Assembly: GCA_029945495.1 (NCBI GenBank)
Contig: JAQSCR010000575.1
Span: 1 to 8,615 of the forward strand
DNA length: 8,615 nucleotides
From: Pseudolabrys sp.
GTDB lineage: Bacteria > Pseudomonadota > Alphaproteobacteria > Rhizobiales > Xanthobacteraceae
Direction of reading: 5' to 3'
Shown here: positions 1 through 5,935 of the stretch, piece by piece
How the letters are laid out: each line of letters begins with the position of its first letter
Position numbering within the stretch: position 1 is the stretch's first letter
Made by a program: the position numbers and the translations under genes
Notes under the pieces: generated by a model
Told to the model about the DNA's origin: nothing
The model's database searches: none
What the model saw: only the letters and a program-made list of their open reading frames with translations

Positions 1-70
1 GGCAGCCGGTCGGCCTTCTCGGCGAGGCCGACCTCGCCCAGCAACTCGCGGCAGCGCGCATCGATCGCGG
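1..70 (-). pseudogene. Fragment resembling an ABC-transporter ATPase (partial at left edge)
   Basis: Read on the minus strand, this edge encodes a stretch including AIDARCRELLGEVGLAEK followed by ADRLP. This is the kind of sequence found just before the LSGGQ signature in ABC-transporter ATPases, typically a helix ending in L(L)xxVGLxxKAxxxP. The signature itself would lie beyond the left edge. Going the other way, toward the protein's N-terminus, the ABC-like character ends near position 70-75. No Walker A or Q-loop follows, because position 80 onward belongs to another gene on the other strand. It is therefore either a gene remnant or one side of a joined sequence. The match is short, so the family call is tentative. 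Confidence 0.35.
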
Positions 71-79
71 CGCCGCCGC

Positions 80-169
80 GGCCGCCGGCGCCCCGAGCGT
101 AGCGCCCGCATCCTGCTCAAAATCGTACAGAAGGAGCCGGAGGCCGTCTCGCGCGCGCTGGCCAGTTGA
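80..169 (+). pseudogene. C-terminal tail of an Xre-like HTH regulator (5' part missing)
   Basis: The plus-strand frame ending in TGA at 167-169 reads GRRRPERSARILLKIVQ, then KEPEAVSRALAS. This resembles the end of Xre/HigA/NadS-type regulators, where a WEQGxRxP turn is followed by a final helix of the form A(R)xLLxIVxxEPEAVxRAL. Going upstream in the same frame, before about position 80, the sequence becomes arginine-rich and shows no helix-turn-helix, so only about 29 residues remain. The stop lies 10 bases from the convergent end of the SCO1 gene. It is most likely a truncated gene, or a sequence joined to unrelated DNA at about position 70-80. Without its DNA-binding helices it should not work as a regulator. 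Confidence 0.45.
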
Positions 170-179
170 CCGGTCGCCG

Positions 180-785
180 CTACAGATACTTCCGCAGTTC
201 GGCGGCGGCAGCCTCGGGAGTCCGCTTTAAGCTAAACGGCGCGACGAAGCGGCCCTGCTTGTCCATCAGATAGACCAGCGCGGTGTGGTCCATGCTGTAG
301 TCGTCGCCCTTCTCGCTCGGCACTTTCTTGGCATAAACGCGATAGGCCTTTTCGGCGGCTTCGATCGCCGGCCGCTCGCCGGTGGCGGCGCGCACATGCG
401 GGTCGAAGCTCAACAGATAATCCTTCATCGCCGCCGGCGTATCGCGTTCGGGATCGACCGAGACGAACAAAGCGCCGGTGCGGTCGGCGTCCGGGCCTAA
501 CGCGCGCATCAGCTCAGAGACTTCGAACAAAGTCGCCGGACAGACATCGGGGCAATGGGTGTAGCCAAAGAACACCAGAAACGGCCGGCCCTTCAGGTCC
601 TGATCTGTGATGGTCTTGCCGTCCTGATCGATCAACTGGAACGGTCCGCCAATCGCGGATGCGCCCGGCGCGCCAGCGCCGCCGCCAAGATTGCCGGTGG
701 CGAACAGGAATACGCCGAGGAATATCGCCAGCCCGGTCAGGAAGGCCGCAATGACCAGAAGAATGTGGGATGCGCGCGTCGTCAT
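180..785 (-). CDS. SCO1/SenC/PrrC family copper chaperone
   Basis: This is a thioredoxin-fold copper protein anchored in the inner membrane with its domain in the periplasm. Family members deliver copper to the CuA site of cytochrome c oxidase subunit II or act as thiol redox proteins. The 201-residue product has an N-terminal anchor helix (about residues 8-30), a glycine/alanine linker, and the copper motif GYTHCPDVCP with Cys78 and Cys82. The third ligand is His167 in DHTALVYL, and FVSVDPERDTP is also typical. The frame stays open to 842, but I chose the ATG at 783-785. It begins MTTRASHILL directly before the anchor, and the longer version would overlap the upstream gene. That gene stops 19 bases before this start, so the two are probably co-transcribed. 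No oxidase genes are in view, so the exact target is inferred from the family. Confidence 0.93.
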   Translation of the reverse strand: MTTRASHILLVIAAFLTGLAIFLGVFLFATGNLGGGAGAPGASAIGGPFQLIDQDGKTITDQDLKGRPFLVFFGYTHCPDVCPATLFEVSELMRALGPDADRTGALFVSVDPERDTPAAMKDYLLSFDPHVRAATGERPAIEAAEKAYRVYAKKVPSEKGDDYSMDHTALVYLMDKQGRFVAPFSLKRTPEAAAAELRKYL

Positions 786-804
786 CGAGATGGGAGACCC
801 GGGG

Positions 805-963
805 TTAGAAGCACGCGATCCAGCCGGTGCGCACCATTTCAAAAAATACAGTGGTACCGTAGTAGCCCCACAGTCCGACCGCGGCGGCGAACACCAGCCC
901 GCCGATGAGCGCAGCTAAGAGCACCGGCCAGGTCACGGTGACAGTGGGAGCGATCGCCGGCAT
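805..963 (-). CDS. Small single-helix membrane protein upstream of SCO1
   Basis: This is a 52-residue open frame beginning MPAIAPTVTVTWPVLLAALI. It has one strongly hydrophobic segment (about residues 12-32), then WGYYGTTVFFEMV and a short tail ending GWIACF. A GAAAGG Shine-Dalgarno-like sequence sits about seven bases before the ATG. Its stop lies 19 bases before the SCO1 start, which suggests one transcript. The conserved-looking aromatic stretch after the helix and the good ribosome site argue for a real gene. I recall similar short proteins in related bacteria but know of no assigned function. A role alongside SCO1 in copper delivery or oxidase assembly is inference from position only. 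It contains one cysteine, at residue 51, and no metal motif. Confidence 0.75.
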   Translation of the reverse strand: MPAIAPTVTVTWPVLLAALIGGLVFAAAVGLWGYYGTTVFFEMVRTGWIACF

Positions 964-1021
964 AGCCAACCTTTCAGGCCCGACCTTTTAGGTCCTTGTT
1001 TCAGGCCGTTATCAACCCAGA

Positions 1022-1041
1022 TAAGTCCGATTGCGGACTTA
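1022..1041. promoter_or_regulatory. Perfect palindrome in the divergent gap between the SCO1 unit and the deacetylase gene
   Basis: The arms TAAGTCCG and CGGACTTA are exact inverse complements around a 4-base loop (ATTG). The half-site CGGACTT recurs at about 1125-1131, near the deacetylase gene. The whole gap (964-1204) has no convincing coding frame. It also carries TTCAGGCC twice, at about 973 and 1002, near the SCO1-unit start. TTGACT at about 1136 is a possible -35 box for the deacetylase, but the matching -10 region is weak. A regulator-binding site or a small RNA hairpin would both fit. Only the symmetry is directly seen. Confidence 0.35.
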
Positions 1042-1204
1042 AGCAACACGCCGGGCTGACGGTCGCCGAGTACCCCAGCGTTAACCATCTTGGCATCGAT
1101 AAACGCATAAAAACCGGCCAATTTCGGACTTGCGTTGACTCAAAAGGTTAAAGCCGCAATGAATAATCCTTAGGCATCCAAGAATTTACGAGATGGAGCA
1201 CGTC

Positions 1205-2095
1205 ATGCGTACCGCTTTGGCCCTCGCCGCCGCGATCTCACTGTCGTTCGCCGGCACCGCCGCCTGGGCCCAAAATGCCCAAGCTCCTGCGCCGGCGGCA
1301 ACCGCCGCGAAATGCGAAAACCCGAACGCCCTCGGCGTTGCCCGCGTGGTGGAAATCGACACCACCGGCGGCCCCGGCTTCGGCTTCGAGCATTTCAAGG
1401 CCTATGATTTCCTTCAGGACCATGAAGTCGTACTCACATTCGACGACGGCCCGTGGCCGGGTCATACGCCGGCCGTGCTGAAGGCACTCGCCGACCAGTG
1501 CACCAAGGCGCTGTTCTTCCCGATCGGCAAGCATGCCGGCTGGCATCCGGAAATTCTCAAGCGCGTGGTCGCCGCCGGTCACACCGTCGGTTCGCACACC
1601 TGGTCGCATAAGGACCTGTCGCGCCTGACCGCACAGGAAGCCACCGACGAAATCGAAAAGGGCATTGCCGCGGTCTCGATCGCGACGGGCAACAAGCCGA
1701 TCGCGCCGTTCTTCCGCTTCCCGGCACTGCGTCACCCGCCGGAAATGGTGAAGTATCTAGGCGACCGCAATGTCGGCATCTTCTCGACCGATCTCGACTC
1801 GTTCGACTTCAAGATGCGCAAGCCGGACCAGGTCGTGAAGTCGGTGATGGCCAAGCTCGCCAAGCAGGGCAAAGGCATCGTGCTGATGCACGACTTCCAG
1901 CAGGCGACCGCGGGCGCCGCGCCGGAACTGCTCAAGGAGCTCAAGGACGGCGGCTACAAGGTGGTGCAGATCACCGGCAAGACGCCGACCGAACCGAAGA
2001 AGGAATACGTCGACATGGTGCTCAAGGAAATGGGCGGCGGGCTGGATGAAGCGCGCCCGATGTCGAGCGTGATCAAGACGATCCAGAGCAACTAA
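1205..2095 (+). CDS. Secreted polysaccharide deacetylase (CE4/NodB domain)
   Basis: This metal-dependent hydrolase removes acetyl groups from N-acetylated glycans such as peptidoglycan, chitin-like oligomers or exopolysaccharide. The 296-residue product starts with a signal peptide (MRTALALAAA...) with likely cleavage after AWA at residues 20-22, and then an Ala/Pro linker. The CE4 motifs occur in order. VLTFDDGP holds Asp80 as presumed base and Asp81 as metal ligand. SHTWSH holds metal ligands His131 and His135. FFRFPALRHP is motif 3 around Arg171, and GIVLMHDF has His229. I chose the ATG at 1205 because GGAG lies six bases upstream; the ATG at 1193 would add four residues and has a poorer ribosome site. 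It is monocistronic, with a strong terminator downstream. The natural substrate cannot be told from sequence. Confidence 0.92.
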   Translation: MRTALALAAAISLSFAGTAAWAQNAQAPAPAATAAKCENPNALGVARVVEIDTTGGPGFGFEHFKAYDFLQDHEVVLTFDDGPWPGHTPAVLKALADQCTKALFFPIGKHAGWHPEILKRVVAAGHTVGSHTWSHKDLSRLTAQEATDEIEKGIAAVSIATGNKPIAPFFRFPALRHPPEMVKYLGDRNVGIFSTDLDSFDFKMRKPDQVVKSVMAKLAKQGKGIVLMHDFQQATAGAAPELLKELKDGGYKVVQITGKTPTEPKKEYVDMVLKEMGGGLDEARPMSSVIKTIQSN

Positions 2096-2110
2096 GTCTC
2101 ACCTTAAGAC

Positions 2111-2145
2111 AAAACCGGCCACGCCAATCGCGTGGCCGGTTTTTT
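2111..2145 (+). terminator. Rho-independent terminator after the deacetylase gene
   Basis: A perfect 14-bp stem (AAAACCGGCCACGC pairing with GCGTGGCCGGTTTT) encloses a 5-base loop and runs into TTTTTT at 2140-2145. It lies 15 bases after the deacetylase stop. The four A residues at the left arm give a short U-run on the other strand. It may therefore also end the convergent BrnA-like transcript. Confidence 0.92.
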
Positions 2146-2161
2146 ATTGCCAATTTTCCGG

Positions 2162-2395
2162 TTACTTGCCGGCCGCCTTGCGCAGCGCGTCGTTGATGCG
2201 GTCCTGCCAGCCCGGCCCGTCTTCCTGGAAGTGCTCGAGCACATCCTTGTCGATGCGCAGCGAAACCATTTCCTTCACGCCCGGCAGCGACGGCGTCTTG
2301 ACGGGCGCGTCCACCGGCTTGGTGGTGACCGCCTTGAACATCGCCTCGGCATCCTGCCTACTGTCGCCGCTGCGGCGCGGCGGTTGCTTCTTCAT
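2162..2395 (-). CDS. BrnA-like antitoxin family protein
   Basis: This is a 77-residue protein whose last 38 residues (MVSLRIDKDVLEHFQEDGPG, then WQDRINDALRKAAGK) match the ribbon-helix-helix pattern of BrnA antitoxins. That pattern is VxLRxDxDVLxxF, then GPGWQxRINxxLR. The N-terminal half is lysine/proline-rich and probably flexible. In known BrnTA systems the BrnT toxin gene precedes brnA, BrnA neutralises the RNase toxin, and it represses the operon. Here the upstream partner is a different 74-residue protein without BrnT features, and the frames overlap by ATGA (2392-2395), which suggests coupled translation. The protein may be an orphan DNA-binding BrnA or may pair with an unrecognised partner. 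The family call is good; the toxin-antitoxin role is uncertain. Confidence 0.82.
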   Translation of the reverse strand: MKKQPPRRSGDSRQDAEAMFKAVTTKPVDAPVKTPSLPGVKEMVSLRIDKDVLEHFQEDGPGWQDRINDALRKAAGK

Positions 2396-2616
2396 GTCAC
2401 GCTCCTGGTCCGCGCCGGCGGCGTCTCGCGCCAGCCGACGACCGCGGCCTCGATGGCCTCATTGCTGGCGCAATTGTGCCATGCCGCGTCATGCCATTGG
2501 CATGGATAAGGCAGTACATATGTTCCGTTATGGTCTTCGCACAGCAGTTGCAGGGGCAGATCCGGCGGCGGCGGACCGTCGTTGAACTCGCTCAATCGAT
2601 GTTGCCGCGTCGCCAT
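2392..2616 (-). CDS. Small protein of unknown function, coupled to the BrnA-like gene
   Basis: This 74-residue protein begins MATRQHRLSEFNDGPPPPDL. Its core is LQLLCEDHNGTYVLPYPCQW, then HDAAWHNC, and IEAAVVGWRE near the end. The core reads like a small beta-rich domain, and I associate similar short proteins with Bradyrhizobium relatives. It contains Cys26, His29, Cys39, His42, His47 and Cys49, which could bind a metal, but I recognise no named motif. There is no signal peptide or membrane helix. The stop codon overlaps the start of the BrnA-like gene by four bases, so the two are almost certainly one operon. The ribosome site is weak. It does not look like BrnT, which is about 90-100 residues with a conserved WDxxK..N..KHG start. 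Confidence 0.7.
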   Translation of the reverse strand: MATRQHRLSEFNDGPPPPDLPLQLLCEDHNGTYVLPYPCQWHDAAWHNCASNEAIEAAVVGWRETPPARTRSVT

Positions 2617-2725
2617 CCGTGACTTACCCGCAGTTTCCGCGCCGGTCCAGCTATAGCAGACGTTCTTGCCTTATGCCCCATTTTAAGGCCAGAGTTGCCA
2701 TCGGCCGTAAAAATCCGAATCAGTC

Positions 2726-2799
2726 CTATCCAAAATACGGCCTATTGGCGCGGCCTGAAGGTCAGGCCCGAAGGTTCAGGCCACAGGCACTATCCAAAA
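2726..2799 (+). repeat. Repeat-rich leader upstream of the 95-residue gene
   Basis: The gap 2617-2816 has no believable gene but has internal order. CTATCCAAAA occurs twice as an exact direct repeat (2726-2735 and 2790-2799). Between the copies, GGCCTGAA (2752-2759) and TTCAGGCC (2775-2782) form an inverted repeat. Nested in it is a short hairpin, GCCTGA-AGG-TCAGGC (2753-2767). This could be an operator or a folded 5' leader for the gene starting at 2817. No clear -35/-10 pair was seen. Confidence 0.4.
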
Positions 2800-2816
2800 A
2801 CCATAGGGGCACTTAA

Positions 2817-3104
2817 ATGGATGAAGATGTCCGGAAATCAGTCCGGGCCAACAAGGAATTGTCGCGTATGGCCACGATGAGCATGCCCAAGAAGGAAGCG
2901 GCGGCGGAGCCGGTAGTTGCCAAAGCCGGTCAGAACCGTCCGACGCTTGGGCGTTTCCGCCTGCAGGTCGACCGGCAGACCAAGGCCACTTATGCTTCGA
3001 TGGATGAAGCAGCGACCGCCGGCAAGGCGATCAAGAAGGCCCATCCGATCGTGCAGGTTTCCGTCTATGACGCGGAACAGAGCGCACAGACGATGCTGGA
3101 CTGA
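2817..3104 (+). CDS. Small hydrophilic protein of unknown function (95 residues)
   Basis: The product begins MDEDVRKSVRANKELSRMAT, has a charged Ala/Lys/Glu-rich first third, and then a compact part (about residues 40-90). That part includes RFRLQVDRQTKATYAS, MDEAATAGKAIKKAHPIV and VSVYDAEQS. The pattern of a short strand, a helix and a strand ending in VSVYD suggests a small alpha/beta fold, but I do not recognise the family. It has no signal peptide, membrane helix or cysteine. An AGGGG ribosome site lies eight bases before the ATG. The ketoacyl synthase gene starts 66 bases downstream. That gap holds a CCGTC-CGCC-GACGG hairpin and a 7-bp GCAAAAT/ATTTTGC inverted repeat, so partial termination between the two genes is possible. 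Confidence 0.75.
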   Translation: MDEDVRKSVRANKELSRMATMSMPKKEAAAEPVVAKAGQNRPTLGRFRLQVDRQTKATYASMDEAATAGKAIKKAHPIVQVSVYDAEQSAQTMLD

Positions 3105-3170
3105 CCGTCCGCCGACGGCAAAATAACGCCCGGGATTTTGCGTCCACCTCTGTCGACTCGCAGGAATAGC

Positions 3171-4436
3171 ATGCGACGCATTGTAGTGACCGGATACGGC
3201 ATCGTGTCCCCGCTCGGCTGCGGCGCCGATCTGGTCTGGAAGCGATTGCTGGCCGGCCGCTCCGGCATTCGGCGGCTGTCCGATAATCTCGTCCCCGACG
3301 TGCCCGCCAAGATCGCCGGCGTCGTGCCGACGATTACCGAGGACGCCGAAGGCGGTTTCGATCCCAATCGCGCGGTCAGCGCGAAGGATCAGATGCGGAT
3401 GGACCGCTTCATCCAGTTCGCCATGGCCGCCGCCCATGAGGCCATCGCGCAGGCCGCGTGGGCGCCGGCGACCGACGCCGAGCGCAACCGCACCGCCACC
3501 ATCATCGCCTCCGGCATCGGCGGCTTCGCCACCATGAAGCAGGCGGTGCACACCATCGACCAGCGCGGCGCGCGCAAGCTGTCGCCGTTCACGGTGCCGT
3601 CGTTCCTGGTCAATCTTGCCGCCGGCCAGATATCGATCCATCACGGTTTCCGCGGGCCGATCGGCGCGCCGGTGACCGCCTGCGCCGCCAGCCTGCAGGC
3701 GCTCGGCGACGGCGCCCGCATGATCCGCACCGGTGAAACCGACGTCGCCGTCTGCGGCGGCTCGGAAGCCTGCATCGAGCGCGTCAGTCTCGGCAGTTTC
3801 GCCGCGGCGCGCGCGCTCTCGACCCATTTTAACGACACGCCGGCGGCCGCCTCGCGGCCGTTCGACACCCGGCGCGACGGCTTTGTCATGAGCGAAGGCT
3901 CAGCCGTGCTGGTGATCGAGGCGCTCGACCACGCGCTCAAGCGCGGTGCCACGCCGCTGGCGGAAATCGTCGGTTACGGCACCACCTCGGATGCCTACAG
4001 CATGGCGGCGGCGCCGGCCGACGGCGAAGGCCTGCAACGCTGCATGCGGCTGGCGATCGACGCCGCCGGCATCGCGCCGGAACAGGTCGGCCATATCAAC
4101 GCCCACGCCACATCGACGCCGCTTGGAGATGCCGCCGAACTCACCGCCATCCGCGGCGTGTTCAATGGCGCGCGCGCCGCCATCACATCGACAAAAGCGG
4201 CGACCGGACATCTGTTAGGGGCCGCCGGCGCAGTCGGCGCGATCTTCGCCGCCAACGCCTTGCGGACAGGAACGTTGCCGCCGACGATCAATCTTGAACA
4301 AGCCGACGAGGCAGCGCACGGCCTCGACCTGGTCGGGCCGCGGGCGCGCACCCAATCGGTCGACTATGCGATGGTCAATGGTTTCGGCTTCGGCGGCGTC
4401 AATGCGTCGCTGCTGCTCAAGCGTTGGGCGGCGTAA
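3171..4436 (+). CDS. fabF: Beta-ketoacyl-ACP synthase II (FabF type)
   Basis: This enzyme condenses malonyl-ACP with an acyl-ACP in fatty-acid elongation. The 421-residue product covers the whole thiolase-fold family from RRIVVTGYGIVSPLG to NGFGFGGVNASLLL. The catalytic triad is visible: Cys171 in VTACAASLQALG, His312 in INAHATSTPLGD and His347 in STKAATGHLLGAAGA, with Lys342 nearby. The glycine-rich GFGFGGVN loop (residues 404-411) is also present. I chose the ATG at 3171, with AGGA five bases upstream; the frame remains open to a TTG at 3138. No ACP, fabG or fabZ gene adjoins. It is therefore probably a separate paralogue, perhaps for a special chain length or envelope lipid, rather than part of the main fatty-acid cluster. 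That last point is inference. Confidence 0.92.
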   Translation: MRRIVVTGYGIVSPLGCGADLVWKRLLAGRSGIRRLSDNLVPDVPAKIAGVVPTITEDAEGGFDPNRAVSAKDQMRMDRFIQFAMAAAHEAIAQAAWAPATDAERNRTATIIASGIGGFATMKQAVHTIDQRGARKLSPFTVPSFLVNLAAGQISIHHGFRGPIGAPVTACAASLQALGDGARMIRTGETDVAVCGGSEACIERVSLGSFAAARALSTHFNDTPAAASRPFDTRRDGFVMSEGSAVLVIEALDHALKRGATPLAEIVGYGTTSDAYSMAAAPADGEGLQRCMRLAIDAAGIAPEQVGHINAHATSTPLGDAAELTAIRGVFNGARAAITSTKAATGHLLGAAGAVGAIFAANALRTGTLPPTINLEQADEAAHGLDLVGPRARTQSVDYAMVNGFGFGGVNASLLLKRWAA

Positions 4437-4444
4437 CGCGCAAT

Positions 4445-4476
4445 AAAAAACGGAGCGGACAAATGTTCCGCTCCGT
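4445..4476 (-). terminator. Rho-independent terminator for the glycine-zipper gene
   Basis: A perfect 10-bp stem (ACGGAGCGGA at 4450-4459 and TCCGCTCCGT at 4467-4476) encloses a 7-base loop. On the minus strand it is followed by a run of six T. It lies just beyond the stop of the minus-strand gene at 4498. On the plus strand no T-run follows, so it may only weakly stop the convergent fabF transcript. Confidence 0.88.
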
Positions 4477-4497
4477 CCTGATCCGATCGGCGAGATT

Positions 4498-4743
4498 TTA
4501 ACGGCGGCAGTGGCGATAACCATCGCGCCCGGTCCAGCAATGACGATAGCCGCGGCGATGGATGATGTTGGGACCACCGGTTACTGCGCCCACGACACCG
4601 CCGACGACGGCGCCAGGAGGTCCGGCGATGACTGCGCCCGCGCCCGCGCCGATCGCAACGCCTTCCAGCGTTCCCGCTTGCGCCGCGATCGGCGCAGCCA
4701 CGAGAGCGAACGTCAGAAGCGTTGCCTTAATGAACGATTTCAT
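4498..4743 (-). CDS. Small secreted glycine-zipper protein
   Basis: This 81-residue protein has a clear signal peptide (MKSFIKATLLTFALVAAPIA, cleavage probably after AQA at residues 21-23). A glycine zipper follows (GVAIGAGAGAVIAG, then GAVVGGVVGAVTGG, about residues 28-57). The basic tail contains the near-repeat GYRHCWTGRDGYRHCRR with two cysteines. An ideal ribosome site, AAGGAGA, lies about six bases before the ATG. Glycine zippers pack into membranes or self-associate, so the protein probably sits in the periplasm or outer membrane. Short glycine-zipper proteins of this kind are common in the Bradyrhizobium group and lack a known function. The paired YRHC motifs might hold a disulfide or metal, which is speculation. 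Confidence 0.85.
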   Translation of the reverse strand: MKSFIKATLLTFALVAAPIAAQAGTLEGVAIGAGAGAVIAGPPGAVVGGVVGAVTGGPNIIHRRGYRHCWTGRDGYRHCRR

Positions 4744-4809
4744 CGAAATCTCCTTGGGTTACTTTATGATTATGAGAACAAGTCGGCGCAGGCTGAATGG
4801 TTCCTATGA

Positions 4810-4858
4810 GGAACCGCCGACCTCGACGATTGTTGGAACCCAAGGCATGCTGCACGTT
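4810..4858 (+). promoter_or_regulatory. Candidate EcfG-like promoter(s) upstream of pfkB
   Basis: EcfG, the alphaproteobacterial general-stress sigma factor, uses GGAAC, then 16-17 bases, then CGTT. Two overlapping near-matches occur here: GGAAC at 4810 with 16 bases to TGTT at 4831, and GGAAC at 4835 with 15 bases to CGTT at 4855. Each departs from consensus in one respect. The first overlaps a GGTTCC/GGAACC hairpin (4799-4815). Placement 40-90 bases before pfkB is sensible, but such short motifs also arise by chance. Confidence 0.3.
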
Positions 4859-4899
4859 CGCGGCCTTCCGCCTGACGTCAGCGCAATGGACCTCGCCTC

Positions 4900-5847
4900 G
4901 TGCCCGATATTGTGACGATCACGATCAATCCGTCGGTCGACATTTTCGTCAATGTCGACCACGTCGAACCGACGGCGAAATTGCGCTGTTCGTCGCCCAA
5001 GCGGGACCCGGGCGGCGGCGGCATCAACGTCGCGCGGGTGGTGCACCGGCTCGGCGGTGACGTCGCCGCGATCTATCCGGTCGGCGGCGCCATCGGCAAA
5101 CTGCTGGAGCGCTTATTGGTGCGCGAGGGCGTCGAAAGCCTGGTCACGCCGTCGCATATCGAGACGCGGGAGAATTTTACCGCTTACGAAAACGACAGCG
5201 GCCAGCAGTTTCGTTTCGTTCTGCCAGGCGCGACCTTGCATCGCGCCGAATGGGAAGCCTGCCTCGACCGCCTGGTTACACTGCCCGACAGACCGAAATT
5301 CGTCGTCGTCAGCGGCAGCGTGCCGCCCGGTGTGCCGGACGATTTCTTCGCCCGCGCCGTTAAGGAAGGCAAGCGTCAAGGCGCGCAGACCATCGCCGAC
5401 ACCTCCGGCGCCGCGCTGACCGCGGTGCTCGATGAAGGCGTCACGCTGATCAAACCCAATCAGAACGAGTTGAGCGAGTGGGCCGGCGCGCGGCTCGACA
5501 CCGACGCCGCCTGTGTCGCCGCCTGCCGCAAGCTGATCATCAGCGGCCGCGCGCGCATCGTTGCTGTGACGCTCGGCGAACGCGGCGCGCTTCTGGTGAC
5601 GGCGGCTCAGGCCTAGAAGGCCGCGCCGCTGGCGATCGACGTCGCCAGCGCGGTCGGCGCAGGCGACAGTTTTCTCGGCGGCATGGTGGCGGACCTCGCC
5701 GCTGGCCGGCCGATCGAGGAGGCATTCCGCACCGGCGTCGCCGCCGGCTCCGCAGCGGTCAGCCGTCCGGGCACCGAACTGTGCAGCGAAGCGGATGTGC
5801 AGCGGCTCTTGCCGCAGGTGCAGATCAAGGAAATCGCGGCAGCGTAA
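4900..5847 (+). pseudogene. pfkB: 6-phosphofructokinase 2 (PfkB), interrupted by an in-frame amber codon
   Basis: PfkB phosphorylates fructose 6-phosphate with ATP in glycolysis. The frame opens at GTG 4900 and stops at TAG 5614-5616 (codon 239). It then continues in the same frame for 75 more codons to TAA at 5845-5847. Before the stop are the ribokinase-family start (VTITINPSVD), the first signature PGGGGINVAR (residues 37-46) and KPNQNELSEW (185-194). After it come SAVGAGDSFLGG, with the catalytic Asp at residue 256, and the normal C-terminal helices. Full length would be about 314 residues, close to E. coli Pfk-2 (309), and alignment from memory favours Pfk-2 over FruK or LacC. The truncated product lacks the catalytic base and would be inactive. 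Codon use and frame are intact on both sides, so the change is recent, a sequencing error, or read through. Confidence 0.88.
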
Positions 5848-5852
5848 CGATC

Positions 5853-5935
5853 GCCCGCCTTCGCTGAAGCTATGGCGGGCAACCTTCGCGATCGAGACTG
5901 GCTTGCCAACCGAAGCGCCGAAAGGCGCGAAGGTT
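5853..5935. repeat. Highly structured non-coding element downstream of pfkB
   Basis: The gap 5848-6051 between the convergent pfkB and secreted-protein genes has no credible coding frame but contains dense symmetry. GCCCGCC (5853-5859) pairs with GGCGGGC (5874-5880), with CTTC-GCT-GAAG inside. AACCTTCGCG (5881-5890) pairs exactly with CGCGAAGGTT (5926-5935). Within that loop are TGGC-TT-GCCA and GCGCC-GAAA-GGCGC (5915-5928), a stable tetraloop hairpin that competes with the outer stem. No T-run follows, so this is not a classical terminator. It resembles the REP-like palindromic intergenic repeats common in Bradyrhizobium-type genomes, but dispersal cannot be tested from one copy. Confidence 0.6.

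Noticed and set aside
933..1121. Minus-strand 62-codon frame in the divergent gap
   Set aside because: It overlaps the start of the 52-residue gene in another frame and has no ribosome site or believable protein pattern.
1238..1735. Minus-strand frame of 165 codons inside the deacetylase gene
   Set aside because: It lies opposite the CE4 motifs, is low in complexity and has no ribosome site or family resemblance.
2619..2816. Plus-strand frame of 65 codons ending directly before the 95-residue gene
   Set aside because: The product is Arg/Ser/Pro-rich, runs through the repeat-rich leader and has no ribosome site.
2838..3827. Long minus-strand open frame (329 codons) across the 95-residue gene and the start of fabF
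   Set aside because: It is antisense to a clear FabF catalytic domain, its composition is Arg/Gly/Asp-rich without any motif, and it arises from GC-rich codon use on the other strand.
4744..4834. EcfG-type promoter for the glycine-zipper gene
   Set aside because: A GGAAC is present on the minus strand at the GGTTCC palindrome, but no CGTT-like box follows at 16-17 bases.
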